Positions 1 to 15,632 of a DNA stretch of 64,000 nt are shown here, piece after piece. The notes beneath the pieces were generated by a model that saw nothing but the letters and a program-made list of their open reading frames with translations, was not told where the DNA came from and searched no databases. Each line of letters opens with the position of its first letter. Within the stretch, counting starts at the first letter, position 1. Both the position numbers and the translations under genes were made by a program. The stretch covers positions 62,001 to 126,000 of the forward strand of contig LNEC01000004.1 of assembly GCA_001464035.1 (NCBI GenBank), written 5' to 3'. Source of the stretch: Bradyrhizobiaceae bacterium Ga0074131. GTDB lineage: Bacteria > Pseudomonadota > Alphaproteobacteria > Rhizobiales > Xanthobacteraceae.

Positions 1-972
1 GTGCCAGGCATGATGATAATCGTCGTTCCACTGCGCGCGGTAACTGCCGCGGGGGGGATCCTGCCCGGCGTCCAGCATGCTTGCCGCGTTGTCGTCGTTT
101 TCCAGCACGAGATGAACATGCCTGCCGGTTTCGGTGGCGAGGTCCCCGACGGCGCGGCTGAGATCATGCAGCATCGAGATTTCGCCCAGTTCCGGAATCG
201 CATGCACGGCATCCAGACGAAGCCCGTCGAAGCGGTATTCGCGCAGCCAGTACAGCGCATTCCCGATGGCGAAGGCGCGCACCTCCGGTACCCGGTAATC
301 GATCGCGCTGCCCCACGGGGTCTGCGCCTCGGTGAAGAAGGCAGGCGCGTAGCGGCCGAGATAGTTCCCTTCGGGCCCGAAATGGTTATAGACCACGTCG
401 AGAAACACCATCAGCCCGCGCAGATGCGCCTCATCGATCAGCGCCTTGAGATCGTCGGGACCTCCATAGCCGCTGTCGGGGGCGTACCACAGCACGCCGT
501 CATAGCCCCAGTTGCGGGATCCGGCGAAATCCGCCAGCGGCATCAGCTCCAGCGCGGTAATGCCGGTTTCCACCAGATGATCGAGTTTGCCGATCATGGC
601 ACGGTAGCTGCCTTCTCGTGTGAAGGTGCCGACATGGGTTTCCAGCAGGACGGTGTCCTGCCATGGCCGTCCGCGCCAGTCGCTCGCTCGCCACCGGTAG
701 CTGGAATGATCGATCAACTCGCTCGGACCGTTGATGTCATCGGGCTGATATGCCGAGGCCGGATCGGGAACGTCGATCTCGTCGTCGATGCGGAATTTGT
801 AGCGTGTGCCTGCCGTTACACCGGCGATTTCTAGGCAAAACCAGCCGTCTTTACCCCGCCGCATCGGTTTAGGTTCGTCCAGCAGCAGGTCGACACGTCT
901 CGCGGCCGGCGCCCATAGTTGAAATGAGGCACCCTCCGGTGTCAGCCTGGCGCCGAACCGCCGCTCGTTCAT
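1..972 (-). CDS. treZ: Malto-oligosyltrehalose trehalohydrolase (TreZ), C-terminus beyond window
   Basis: GH13 enzyme that releases trehalose from the maltooligosyltrehalose made by TreY. The first 324 residues are present. They comprise an N-terminal carbohydrate-binding beta domain (about 1-95) and most of the catalytic barrel, with LDVVYNHFGPEGNY (191-204), the nucleophile Asp254 in FDGLRLDAVHAI and the acid/base Glu291 in HLVLENDDN. The YNHFGPEGN form with these spacings points to TreZ rather than GlgX or GlgB. The ATG at 972 overlaps the glgX stop in an ATGA, so translation is probably coupled. The frame is open to the left edge of the window. The partner treY is not in this window and may follow downstream. 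Confidence 0.9.
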   Translation of the reverse strand, partial: MNERRFGARLTPEGASFQLWAPAARRVDLLLDEPKPMRRGKDGWFCLEIAGVTAGTRYKFRIDDEIDVPDPASAYQPDDINGPSELIDHSSYRWRASDWRGRPWQDTVLLETHVGTFTREGSYRAMIGKLDHLVETGITALELMPLADFAGSRNWGYDGVLWYAPDSGYGGPDDLKALIDEAHLRGLMVFLDVVYNHFGPEGNYLGRYAPAFFTEAQTPWGSAIDYRVPEVRAFAIGNALYWLREYRFDGLRLDAVHAIPELGEISMLHDLSRAVGDLATETGRHVHLVLENDDNAASMLDAGQDPPRGSYRAQWNDDYHHAWH

Positions 973-3034
973 GCCGAACCCGCAAAAACAAGAACCGAGC
1001 GGGGAGGCGCCTTTGTCTCGCCCCCCGAGGCGAAGTCCGCGGCCTCCTGCTGGACGTTCGCGGTGTTCAATAGCTGCTGCCAGCTCTTGTATTCCGGCAT
1101 CTTTGGCAGCCTGAATGCGATCTCTTCGGGGGCCGCGTTCAACACGACGAAGATCGGTTGCTGTCCATTGCCGGCCGGTCCGAGCACATAAGCGAGAAAG
1201 CGGCCTTCCGGGAAATTCCAGTCTGGCTCCTTCATTTCTTCGGCGGCCGGCGTCAGCCACAATACGCCATAGGAGCCGTCCGCCCGCCGTCCATCGAGCC
1301 AGCGCTGCGACCGGATCTGCGGAAAGCGCTTTCGCAACTCGGCCATGTGACCGACGAACTCGGTGAGGTCGTCGCCGTCGCGACCAAGTCCTTCCCAGCC
1401 GACCCAGCCGATCTCGCTATCCTGGCAATACGCGTTATTGTTGCCGTTCTGGGTGTTGCCGACTTCATCTCCGGCCAGAATCAGTGGCACCCCTTGGGCG
1501 AGCATCAAACACGCGAGCTGGTTCTTCCTTAGCTGGCGACGCAGAGCGGTTATGGCAGGGTCGTCGGTCGGGCCTTCGTGGCCGCAATTGTTGCTGAGGT
1601 TGTCGCTTGAGCCGTCTCGGTTGTCTTCGCCGTTGGCTTCGTTGTGCTTTTCGTTGTAGCTGAACAGATCCGCCAGCGTGAAGCCGTCATGGACCGTGAT
1701 GTGGTTGACGCTGGCGCGAGGCTTGCGACCGTCATGGTTGAACAGGTCGGACGAGCCGGTCATGCGGCGCGACACTTCGCCGATCAGGCTGCCTTCGCCG
1801 CTCCAGTAGCGCCGCATCGCGCTGCGATAGCGGTCGTTCCATTCCGACCATTGCGACGGGAACGCGCCGACTTGATAGCCACCCATGCCCAGGTCCCAGG
1901 GCTCGGCGACCAGCTTCACAGAAGCCAATACCGGGTCCTGACGGATCGCGGTCAGGAACGACGCATTGCGATCGTATCCGTTCGGCCCGCGCGCCAGCGT
2001 GGTTGCGAGATCAAACCGAAAACCGTCAACGTGGCAGACCTCAACCCAATAGCGCAGCGAATCCATGACCATCTGCAGCACGCGCGGATGGGTGAGGTTG
2101 ACCGAACTGCCGCAGCCGGTGAAATCGTCATAGTAGCGCGGATTGTCCGGCATCAGCCAGTAATAGGAGGCGTTGTCGATGCCGCGGAACGATAGTGTCG
2201 GGCCCATATGGTTGCCCTCGGCGGTGTGATTGTAGACGACGTCGAGCATCACCTCGATGCCGGCGTCGTGCAGCCGCGCTACCGTGGTACGGAAGGCGTC
2301 GAGCGGATTGTCCTGCGCGTAGCGCGACTCCGGGGCAAAAAACGACAGCGTGTTGTAACCCCAGTAGTTCACCAGCTTCTTTTCGACGAGGTTGCGGTCA
2401 TCGACAAACCCGTGGATCGGAAGCAACTCGATGGTCGTGACGCCAAGGCGCTTGAGATGGTCGATCATCGCCGGCGATGACAGCCCTGCATAGGTCCCGC
2501 GCAGGCCTGGAGCAACGTCGTCGCGCTTCTGGGTCAGGCCTTTGACATGCGCCTCATAGATTATGGTGTCTTCCCAGGGAATGTTGGGGCGGAGTTCCCG
2601 ACGGCCCCAGTTGAAGGTTTCGTCGACAACGACGGCCTTCGGCATGCCGCGCGCGTTGTCGCGCCGATCAAACGACAGGTCTTCGCGGGCGCTGCCGGTG
2701 CGGTAGGCAAAATGCGCGTCGCTCCATACCAGCCGCCCTGCCGTTCTTCTGGCATAGGGATCGATCAGGAGCTTGTTGGCATTGAAGCGGTGGCCGTGTT
2801 CGGGCTCATAAGGTCCGTGGACGCGATAACCGTAGAGCTGCCCCGGCGAGACGTCGTTCAGATAGCCGTGCCAGACATCCTCGGTGCGCTCGGGCAATTC
2901 GATGCGTTCAAGTTCGCGGCGCCCCTGGCTGTCGAACAGGCACAGCTCGACTTTCTGAGCGTTGGCCGAAAACAGCGCAAAATTTGTGCCCCGACCGTCC
3001 CAGCTTGCACCGAGGCGTGAAGACGTTCCGGCGG

Positions 3035-3053
<19 letters not shown>
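969..3053 (-). CDS. glgX: Glycogen debranching enzyme GlgX (GH13 isoamylase type)
   Basis: Hydrolyses alpha-1,6 branches in glycogen limit dextrins, releasing maltooligosaccharides for the neighbouring trehalose and maltosyl enzymes. The product has 694 residues, normal for GlgX. An N-terminal CBM48-like domain ([19 protein letters not shown]) precedes a barrel with [16 protein letters not shown], the nucleophile Asp in [11 protein letters not shown], the acid/base Glu in LVAEPWDLG and the [14 protein letters not shown] region. Two in-frame ATGs (3053 and 3044) are possible. Both lie inside the end of glgB, so the genes overlap by 10 to 19 bases and are probably translationally coupled. The stop overlaps the treZ start. 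Confidence 0.93.
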
Positions 3054-8493
<5,440 letters not shown>

Positions 8494-8501
8494 GGCGCGC
8501 C

Positions 8502-10451
8502 TCACGCCAGGCAACGGAAGAGCAGGGCGGGATCGCGAACCGGATCGATTCGCAGCCGGATGCCGCCATATTCGACAGGGTGGCGCTCGCCGGTGATAAG
8601 GTTCTCAAGCGCGGCGATGTGGCGCCGATCGTCAGCCATGCCGACCTGGACGTCGCCAAGCGGAATCCAGAACTCGTGCGGTTCGCGCGACAATGCGATG
8701 GCCACGACCACGCTGTTGGTCTGGTTGACCGATTCCTTCACGAAACCGATGACATTACCGTCGTCGATCGGAACGAACCGCAGATTGCTGGTCTGCTGCA
8801 AAGCGGCGTTTTGCCGGCGGGCTCGGTTGAGATCCCTGATATAGAGCTTGATGTTGCCAGGCTTGTCCCAATCCCGCACCTTGATTTCGTACTTTTCGGA
8901 ATCGAGATACTCTTCCTTGCCCGGTATCGGTTCGTGTTCAAGCAATTCGAACCCGTTATAGATGCCGTAGGTACTCGACAGCGTGGCGGCGAGCGCCGCT
9001 CGGGATTTGAACATCCAAGTCTCGCCGCTCTGTAAATGATAGGGGAGAATATCAGGCGTATTGACGAAGAAGTTGGGACGATAGTAATCCCGCTCCGGAT
9101 AGGCAATCAGTTCGTTCAGATACTGTTCGATCTCCCACTTCTGTGTCCGCCAGGTGAAGTAGGTGTAGGACTGGGTGAAGCCGAGCTTGGCGAGGCCCTT
9201 CATCAGCTTCGGTCGCGTAAAGGCTTCCGCGAGAAAGATCACGTCGGGATGCACCAACTGGATCTCGCGGATCAGCCATTCCCAAAAGCGGAACGGTTTG
9301 GTGTGGGGGTTGTCGACCCGGAAGATGCCGACTCCCTGATCAATCCAGAACAGGATGACGTCGCGCAGGGCATTCCACAGCGCGCCAGCGTCCTCGGACG
9401 CGAAATCCGGGTTTACGATGTCTTCGTACTTCTTTGGCGGGTTCTCTGCATAGCGCATCGAGCCGTCGGGCCTGCGCCTGAACCATTGCGGATGGTCCTT
9501 TAGCCAAGGGTGGTCAGGCGAACACTGCACCGCGAAATCCAGCGCGACTTCCATGTTGAGCCGTTTGCACGCCGCAACGAAAGCGCGGAAATCGTCTAAC
9601 GTACCAAGCTCCGGATGTACCGCATCGTGGCCGCCGTCGACCGAGCCGATGGCGTAGGGGCTGCCGGGATCCCCTGCGGCCGCCGTTACCGCGTTGTTGC
9701 GGCCCTTGCGGTTGGCATCGCCGATTGGGTGAATCGGCGTGAGATAAACCACGTCGAACCCCATCGCCGCGACATCCGGCAAACGCGCGATGCAATCCTG
9801 AAAAGTGCCGTGTTGGCCAGGGTGAACGCCTTGACTGCGGGGGACCATCTCGTACCAGGCGCCGGTTCGGGCGCGAGGCCGATCCGCGACTAATGGAAAT
9901 AGTGGCGATCGCGTCAGATCTGGCCGCAACTGGCTCTCGGCCATGGCGGTCTTCAATTCATCGGTCAACAGCGGCGCAGCAGAGCCCGTCTGGAGAAAAT
10001 CCTCGCATTGTCGCAAGATCACAGCGGCCGCGGCATGTCCGCCGGCCTGCGCCTTGGTCAGCATGCCGGCGCCCTCGATTGCGTCGAGGGTGAGATCGGC
10101 ACCGGCCTTCTGCTTGAGCTGGAAACCATGCCGCCAGGTGGCGAATTCATCCGTCCAGGCTTCGATGGCATAGACATAGCGGCCGGGGGTGTCGGGCACG
10201 AACAAGCCGCCCCAGCGGTCGTTGCTGTGATGCGTCATCGGCGCCCGACGCCATTCGCGGTCGTGCTCGCGACGCCAGACCAGCGCCGCGGAAACGACGT
10301 CATGACCATCTCGATAGATATCCGCCCATACTTCGACGCGCTCGCCGACGATACGCTTCACAGGGAAACGACCGCCGTCGACCAGCGGGAACACGTCCTC
10401 GATATGGAAAGCGCCACCTGCGCTCTCGACAGTTTGAGTTGTCTTGTTCAC
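8502..10451 (-). CDS. glgE: Alpha-1,4-glucan:maltose-1-phosphate maltosyltransferase (GlgE)
   Basis: Transfers maltosyl units from maltose 1-phosphate to the non-reducing end of alpha-1,4-glucan (GH13_3). The product has 649 residues. Family signatures include [16 protein letters not shown] at the N-terminus, the nucleophile Asp in [15 protein letters not shown] and the acid/base Glu in [11 protein letters not shown]. The most upstream start in frame is a GTG at 10451 without a clear Shine-Dalgarno sequence, so the start is the least certain part. It is first in the minus-strand run glgE-treS-glgB-glgX-treZ. Its direct neighbour TreS-Mak makes its substrate, which strongly supports the call. 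Confidence 0.94.
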   Translation of the reverse strand: MNKTTQTVESAGGAFHIEDVFPLVDGGRFPVKRIVGERVEVWADIYRDGHDVVSAALVWRREHDREWRRAPMTHHSNDRWGGLFVPDTPGRYVYAIEAWTDEFATWRHGFQLKQKAGADLTLDAIEGAGMLTKAQAGGHAAAAVILRQCEDFLQTGSAAPLLTDELKTAMAESQLRPDLTRSPLFPLVADRPRARTGAWYEMVPRSQGVHPGQHGTFQDCIARLPDVAAMGFDVVYLTPIHPIGDANRKGRNNAVTAAAGDPGSPYAIGSVDGGHDAVHPELGTLDDFRAFVAACKRLNMEVALDFAVQCSPDHPWLKDHPQWFRRRPDGSMRYAENPPKKYEDIVNPDFASEDAGALWNALRDVILFWIDQGVGIFRVDNPHTKPFRFWEWLIREIQLVHPDVIFLAEAFTRPKLMKGLAKLGFTQSYTYFTWRTQKWEIEQYLNELIAYPERDYYRPNFFVNTPDILPYHLQSGETWMFKSRAALAATLSSTYGIYNGFELLEHEPIPGKEEYLDSEKYEIKVRDWDKPGNIKLYIRDLNRARRQNAALQQTSNLRFVPIDDGNVIGFVKESVNQTNSVVVAIALSREPHEFWIPLGDVQVGMADDRRHIAALENLITGERHPVEYGGIRLRIDPVRDPALLFRCLA

Positions 10452-10523
10452 GGTGATGCCAAATTACACGGGAATGACGCCCCGTTCAGTTGCGGGACGA
10501 GAGAGGTTCCAGACATACATACA

Positions 10524-10576
10524 AAGCCGTTCGTTGGGCATTGGTTCCCGCGGAACGGCGGCGATGGTAGCGAGTT
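10524..10576. promoter_or_regulatory. Candidate divergent stress-sigma promoter pair between glgE and malQ
   Basis: A palindrome GTTCC-CGC-GGAAC occupies 10544-10556, so both strands carry an outward-facing GGAAC, the -35 hexamer core known for alphaproteobacterial EcfG general-stress sigma factors. On the plus strand AGTT follows after 16 bases (10573-10576). On the minus strand GCTT follows after 16 bases (10527-10524). The EcfG -10 consensus is CGTT, so both -10 elements are imperfect. Either start site would leave a leader of roughly 65 bases before malQ or glgE. The assignment is inference from motif and position only. Confidence 0.3.
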
Positions 10577-10650
10577 AACCACGGCTATCCTCTTCCTGCA
10601 TTTACAGAATTTCGTGACGTGTCGGATTTCGTTTGCAAACTGCGTGCCGA

Positions 10651-12603
10651 ATGGACCCAATCACCAGAGCTAGACAATTAGGAATACAGACCGAGTATAT
10701 CGACGGTCAGGGTCACCGCCATGTGACGGATGCAGCTGCGCTGCAAACCATCCTCGATGCCCTGCCGGTGCGCACCCCTTACCGGTTTCTGGATCAAGCG
10801 GTGGTGGTACGGCTGGGGCAGTCCTCACAGACCCTGCTGAAGTCCGCTGCCATGGTCCCGGTGCGCTGGAAAATCGTTGCGGGGGCTCAGGTTATCGCTG
10901 ACGGGGAGGCCCGTGATCGGACCCTGGTCTGGCCGGGGGAGCTGCCAGTAGGCTCCTACCGGCTGCATCTGACCGACGCGTCCGGTTTCGCCGAGCAAGC
11001 GCCACTGATCGTCGCACCGCAGAGAGCGTTCGGCGGGGATTTCGACCGCTGCTGGCTGTTGGCGGTGCAACTTTATGGCGTCCGCTCGGCGCGCAACTGG
11101 GGGATCGGTGATTTCACCGACCTCGAAGGACTGATCGAATTGGCCGCCAGCCTGGGAGCCGACGGCGTCGGCCTCAATCCACTGCATACCTTGTTCGACG
11201 ACCGGCCGGGCGATTGCAGCCCCTACTCGCCGAACAGCCGGTTGTTTCTGAATCCGCTCTACATCGACATCGAAAAGCTGCCGGGATTTCAGCCCGAGTT
11301 CGAGAGCAACGCCGCCGTCGCGCAGCTGAGAGTGGGCGATGTCGTCGATTATGCCGGAGTTGCCGAACTGAAATGGCGGGCGCTTCGCTTCGCTTTCGAT
11401 GCGTTCACGGCCAATCCCGAAGCAGGACCCAAGCGGGACTTCGAAAGATTTCGTGCCGAACGCGCGCCCCTGTTGTCGCGGTTTGCCTGTTTCGAGGTGC
11501 TGCGGCACAAGTTCGGCAAGCCGTGGTGGGAATGGCCGGAGCCCTGGCGTCAGCCTGATGCGGCCAATTGTGCGTCGTTGCGCCAGGGCCCGGACGCCGC
11601 CGAAATCGATTTCGTCGAGTTCGTGCAATGGGCGGCCGACCTGCAGTTGCAGGCGTGCAAGGAGCTGACGGTTCGTCTCGGCATGAAGGTCGGGCTCTAC
11701 CTCGACGTCGCCGTGGGCGTGCAATCCGACGGATTCGATGCGTGGAACGAGCAATCGGCCATCTCGCGCCATCTCTCCGTCGGCGCCCCGCCGGATGCGC
11801 TCAACACGGCGGGCCAGAATTGGGGGCTGGCCGGGTTCAACGCCGCCGGCCTCGAGCTCCAGTCGTTCGAGCCCTTTCGCGAGATGCTGCGCGCCTCGAT
11901 GCGCCATGCCGGCGCGATACGGCTCGATCATGTGCTGGGCCTGAAGCGGCTTTATCTGGTGCCGCACGGTTTTGCCGCCGACAACGGCGTCTATGTGCAG
12001 ATGCCATTCGAGGCCCTGCTGGCGGCCACCGCGCAGGAAAGCATCAGGCATCGCTGCGTCGTGATCGGCGAGGATCTCGGCACCGTGCCGGAGGGGTTTC
12101 GCGAACGGATGGCGGAGTGGGGCATCTGGTCGTACCAGGTGATGATGTTCGAGCGCGATGATCGGGGTTCGTTTCGCGGCATTGACCATTACGTAGCCAA
12201 CGCACTTGTTACTTTCAGCACCCACGATCTCTCGACCTATGCCGGCTGGCGCTCGTTCAGCGATCTCAAGCTGAAACGCTCGATCGGGATCGATCCCGGC
12301 GAGAGCGACGACGCGCGATGGCATGCTCTGAACATGCTGGGCGACGTGCTCCGCCATCACGCCATCGACAGTCACGATCTCTATGCCGTCGCGGGTTTCC
12401 TGGCGCGGACCAGATCACGTCTGCTGGCGATATCGCTGGAGGATCTGCTAGGCGTGATCGACCAGCCTAATATTCCCGGCACCGTCAACGAGCATCCAAA
12501 CTGGCGGCAGCGGCTGCCCTTGACGATCGACGCCCTGGCTTCCGCGATCGATGTTGCCGCGCTCAGGCGCGCGACGGCGGGACGGTCCCGGGCGGCGGAC
12601 TGA
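10651..12603 (+). CDS. malQ: 4-alpha-glucanotransferase (amylomaltase, GH77)
   Basis: Disproportionates maltooligosaccharides by transferring glucan segments and recycles the short chains released by GlgX. The product from ATG 10651 has 650 residues. GH77 signatures are CSPYSPNSRLFLNPLY (substrate loop), the nucleophile Asp in AIRLDHVLGLKRLY, the acid/base Glu in VIGEDLGTVPEGFRERM and VTFSTHDLSTYAGW. An upstream TTG at 10633 is also in frame, but the ATG gives the usual N-terminus MDPITRARQLGIQ. The gene diverges from glgE, with about 200 bases of shared upstream region, and is followed after 28 bases by the GH15 gene. Confidence 0.94.
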   Translation: MDPITRARQLGIQTEYIDGQGHRHVTDAAALQTILDALPVRTPYRFLDQAVVVRLGQSSQTLLKSAAMVPVRWKIVAGAQVIADGEARDRTLVWPGELPVGSYRLHLTDASGFAEQAPLIVAPQRAFGGDFDRCWLLAVQLYGVRSARNWGIGDFTDLEGLIELAASLGADGVGLNPLHTLFDDRPGDCSPYSPNSRLFLNPLYIDIEKLPGFQPEFESNAAVAQLRVGDVVDYAGVAELKWRALRFAFDAFTANPEAGPKRDFERFRAERAPLLSRFACFEVLRHKFGKPWWEWPEPWRQPDAANCASLRQGPDAAEIDFVEFVQWAADLQLQACKELTVRLGMKVGLYLDVAVGVQSDGFDAWNEQSAISRHLSVGAPPDALNTAGQNWGLAGFNAAGLELQSFEPFREMLRASMRHAGAIRLDHVLGLKRLYLVPHGFAADNGVYVQMPFEALLAATAQESIRHRCVVIGEDLGTVPEGFRERMAEWGIWSYQVMMFERDDRGSFRGIDHYVANALVTFSTHDLSTYAGWRSFSDLKLKRSIGIDPGESDDARWHALNMLGDVLRHHAIDSHDLYAVAGFLARTRSRLLAISLEDLLGVIDQPNIPGTVNEHPNWRQRLPLTIDALASAIDVAALRRATAGRSRAAD

Positions 12604-12631
12604 GGCAGCAATTTTTCGACGGTGATCAGGT

Positions 12632-14434
12632 TTGCCCGGAAAAATCGAAGATTATGGGTTGATCGGCGACTGCGAAACTGCGGCGCTGGTCGGTCGTGAC
12701 GGCTCGATCGACTGGCTGTGTTGGCCCGCCTTCGATTCCGACGCCTGCTTCGCCGCGTTGCTCGGCACCCATCGCCACGGCCGCTGGATGATCGCCCCTC
12801 GCGAGCAGGTGAAGAAATCCTCTCGCCGCTACTGGGACAACACGCTGATCCTGGAGACGCGTTTCGAGACGGCGGATGGCGTCGTCGCGCTGATCGATTT
12901 CATGCCCCCGCGGGGCAAGGCCTCCGACGTTGTCAGGCTGGTGCGTGGCGTCTCCGGCCGGGTGAAACTCGGGATGGAGCTGGTGATCCGCTTCGGCTTC
13001 GGCGCTGATATCCCTTGGGTCAAGCGCATTGAAGACGGGGCGCTGTTGGCGATTGCGGGGCAGGACATGACGGTGCTGCGAACGCCGGTTGAGACGCGTG
13101 GCGAAGACATGACCACGGTGGCCGACTTCGAGGTCAGCGAAGGCGAGACGATCCCCTTCGTGCTCGCCTATGGGCCCTCGCATCTGCCGGTTCCGGCGCT
13201 GATCGACCCGGCCCAGGCGCTGCAGGATACCGAGGAGTTCTGGACGGAGTGGTGCAGCCACTGTACCTATGAGGGCGACCATCGCGACCTCATCATGCGG
13301 TCGCTCATCACACTGAAAGCGCTGACCTATGCGCCGACCGGCGGCATCGTGGCGGCGCCGACCACCTCGTTGCCGGAAAAACTCGGGGGCCAGCGAAACT
13401 GGGACTACCGCTTTTGCTGGCTGCGCGACGCCACCTTCACATTCCTGGCGCTGATGAATTCGGGCTACACCGCGGAAGCCTCCGCCTGGCATAATTGGCT
13501 GCTGCGCGCCGCCGCCGGCGCGCCTGCCAACATGCAGATCATGTACGGCATCATGGGCCAGCGCCGCCTGCTGGAATGGGAGGCGTCCTGGCTGCCGGGC
13601 TACGAAGGCGCGAAGCCGGTTCGGGTGGGCAACGCCGCGCATGCGCAGTTGCAACTCGACGTCTACGGCGAGCTGGTCGACGCGTTTCACCAGTCGCGCA
13701 TGGCCGAACTGAAACTCGACGACGGCACGTGGGACCTGGAGTGCGCGGTGCTCGAACATTTGGCCAAGATATGGGACCGGCCGGATCACGGCATTTGGGA
13801 GCGGCGCGGCGCCGGGAAGCACTACGTATTCTCGAAAGTGATGACGTGGGTGGCGTTCGATCGCGGCATCAAGAGCGCCGAACGATTCGGCTTCCAGGCG
13901 CCGGTCGAGCGCTGGCGGAGTTTGCGCGATGCGATCTGCCACGAAGTCTGCACGAGGGGCTTTGACGTCGCCCAGAACACCTTCGTCGAATCCTATGACT
14001 CGCAACTGCTCGATGCCAGTCTCCTCTTGCTGCCGGCCGTTGGTTTCCTGCCGGCATCGGACCCGCGTGTTCGCGGCACCATCGCGGCCGTCGAACGACA
14101 TCTGATGCGGGACGGGTTCGTGCTGCGCCACGATCCCCGCGAGGTCTCGGCTGAAAAACAGCCGATCGAGGGCGCTTTTCTCGCCTGCAGCCTGTGGCTG
14201 GCGGACGTCTATGTACTGGCCGGCGAAATCGACAAGGCGCAGGCCCTGTTCGACCGGGTGGTGGCGATCGCGAACGATCTTGGGCTGCTGGCGGAGGAGT
14301 ATGATTCGGGCGAACGGCGCCAGACCGGCAATTTTCCGCAGGCGCTGACCCATATCGCCTTGATTAACACCGCGCATGATCTCAGCGACGCGAAGAGGCC
14401 TGTAGAGAAACCGGCTGCGCAGCGCTCGACGTAG
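12632..14434 (+). CDS. Glycoside hydrolase family 15 (glucoamylase/trehalase-like)
   Basis: GH15 enzymes release glucose from alpha-glucans or hydrolyse trehalose, and the exact substrate cannot be read from sequence here. The start is a TTG at 12632; an in-frame stop lies at 12623-12625, so no longer form exists. The product has 600 residues. The N-terminal region KIEDYGLIGDCETAALVGRD is typical. An (alpha/alpha)6 barrel follows with WDYRFCWLRDATFT, the general acid Glu in HGIWERRG and the downstream EEYDSGERRQTGNFPQALTH segment carrying the base. There is no signal peptide, so it should act in the cytoplasm on the pools fed by MalQ and GlgX. Confidence 0.88.
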   Translation: MPGKIEDYGLIGDCETAALVGRDGSIDWLCWPAFDSDACFAALLGTHRHGRWMIAPREQVKKSSRRYWDNTLILETRFETADGVVALIDFMPPRGKASDVVRLVRGVSGRVKLGMELVIRFGFGADIPWVKRIEDGALLAIAGQDMTVLRTPVETRGEDMTTVADFEVSEGETIPFVLAYGPSHLPVPALIDPAQALQDTEEFWTEWCSHCTYEGDHRDLIMRSLITLKALTYAPTGGIVAAPTTSLPEKLGGQRNWDYRFCWLRDATFTFLALMNSGYTAEASAWHNWLLRAAAGAPANMQIMYGIMGQRRLLEWEASWLPGYEGAKPVRVGNAAHAQLQLDVYGELVDAFHQSRMAELKLDDGTWDLECAVLEHLAKIWDRPDHGIWERRGAGKHYVFSKVMTWVAFDRGIKSAERFGFQAPVERWRSLRDAICHEVCTRGFDVAQNTFVESYDSQLLDASLLLLPAVGFLPASDPRVRGTIAAVERHLMRDGFVLRHDPREVSAEKQPIEGAFLACSLWLADVYVLAGEIDKAQALFDRVVAIANDLGLLAEEYDSGERRQTGNFPQALTHIALINTAHDLSDAKRPVEKPAAQRST

Positions 14435-14565
14435 ACGGATCCGTCGCCTCCCGGTGGCGCGTGCTCCACCACAGGCATGCTTGCGAAAGACAAATCTGTC
14501 GGCGGCCGCGGAACCCGCGAGCCTCGAACCGCTTGGTATCGGAATTCCTGCAGGAGGCTATCGAA

Positions 14566-15564
14566 TTGACCCGCTTCATTATTGCTATCCTCCTATCGGG
14601 TTGGGCGCTGCTTCCGGCCGCAGCTGCAAGCGTTGACGCCGCTGCCATTAACGGCGCCGATTATCCCGCCAAGCGCGCAGGCGATGACCGAATCGATCCC
14701 GCCGTCGTCAAGATCCAGGTCCTGCTCGATCGGGCTCGGTTTTCTCCAGGGGAGATCGACGGCAAGCTCGGGGAGAACGCTCAAAAGGCCTTGAAAGCCT
14801 TCGCCGACGCGAAAGGCCTCGCCTTCGACAAGGCGCCCAGCCCCGAGCTTTGGAAAGCGCTCGTCGGCGCTGGCGACGATGCGGTGATCGTCGAGTATAA
14901 AATCGCAGAAAAAGATGTGAAGGGACCCTTTCTGGAAAAGCTGCCTGCGAAGATGGACGATATGAAAGACCTCAAGGCGCTCGGATACACCAGCCCCCGT
15001 GAAGCCATTGCTGAGAAATTTCATATGAGCGAGGAGCTGCTCGCCGCGCTTAACCCCGGTAAGGAATTCGACAAGGCCGGTGACGTCATTTTCGTTGCCA
15101 ACGTGGTGAACAAGCAAGCCAAGTTGACGATTGACCGCATCGAAGTCGACAAGGCAGGCCAGACGGTCAAGGCATTCGACGGCTCGGGCGCGCTCGTGGC
15201 ATTTTTTCCAGCGACGATCGGCAGCGAGGAGAAGCCGACGCCCACAGGCAGCCTCAAGGTTGTCTCCGCCGATGCCAATCCGAATTATCGTTATAATCCC
15301 GACTACAAATTCAAGGGCGTGAAATCCACCAAGGCGTTCACGATCAAGCCCGGGCCGAACAACCCGGCGGGATCGTACTGGATCGGGCTCTCCGCGGAGG
15401 GATTTGGTATCCATGGTACGCCCAACCCCTCCAAGGTCAGCAAGTCGGAATCCCACGGTTGTGTCCGCCTCACCAACTGGGACGCGGGCTTGCTGGGGCG
15501 TAATATCAAGAAGGGGACACCGGTCGTGTTCGTTGATCAGCCGCAAAGTGGCGGAAAGAGCTGA
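14566..15564 (+). CDS. Secreted L,D-transpeptidase with peptidoglycan-binding domain (YkuD)
   Basis: Likely forms 3-3 cross-links in peptidoglycan or attaches proteins to it in the periplasm. The TTG at 14566 was chosen because a strong AGGAGG lies 8 bases upstream (14552-14557) and it begins a clean signal peptide (TRFIIAILLSGWALLPAAAA). The product has about 332 residues. A PF01471-like peptidoglycan-binding helix bundle spans about 46-85. A LysM-like stretch (EKFHMSEELLAALNPG) follows. The YkuD domain ends with IHGTPNPSKVSKSESHGCVRL, containing the catalytic His and Cys. A longer in-frame ATG at 14461 would bury the signal peptide. Confidence 0.9.
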   Translation: MTRFIIAILLSGWALLPAAAASVDAAAINGADYPAKRAGDDRIDPAVVKIQVLLDRARFSPGEIDGKLGENAQKALKAFADAKGLAFDKAPSPELWKALVGAGDDAVIVEYKIAEKDVKGPFLEKLPAKMDDMKDLKALGYTSPREAIAEKFHMSEELLAALNPGKEFDKAGDVIFVANVVNKQAKLTIDRIEVDKAGQTVKAFDGSGALVAFFPATIGSEEKPTPTGSLKVVSADANPNYRYNPDYKFKGVKSTKAFTIKPGPNNPAGSYWIGLSAEGFGIHGTPNPSKVSKSESHGCVRLTNWDAGLLGRNIKKGTPVVFVDQPQSGGKS

Positions 15565-15632
15565 GCGGACATCGATGGAACCGAACCGGCGGGTAGACGT
15601 TACCTGCGGCGATTCCAAAAATGGAGATGAAC

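Noticed and set aside
1..834. Long plus-strand frame at the left edge
   Set aside because: The minus strand encodes unmistakable TreZ with catalytic residues; the plus frame is its shadow.
10633..10650. TTG start for malQ
   Set aside because: The ATG at 10651 begins the normal family N-terminus; the six added codons have no support.
12626..14377. 583-codon minus-strand frame opposite the GH15 gene
   Set aside because: The plus frame shows GH15 motifs in order; the minus frame is rich in Arg, Gln and His without recognisable domain.
14461..14565. Upstream ATG for the first L,D-transpeptidase
   Set aside because: It would place 35 Arg/Cys-rich residues ahead of a clear signal peptide, while the TTG at 14566 has a strong AGGAGG at correct spacing.
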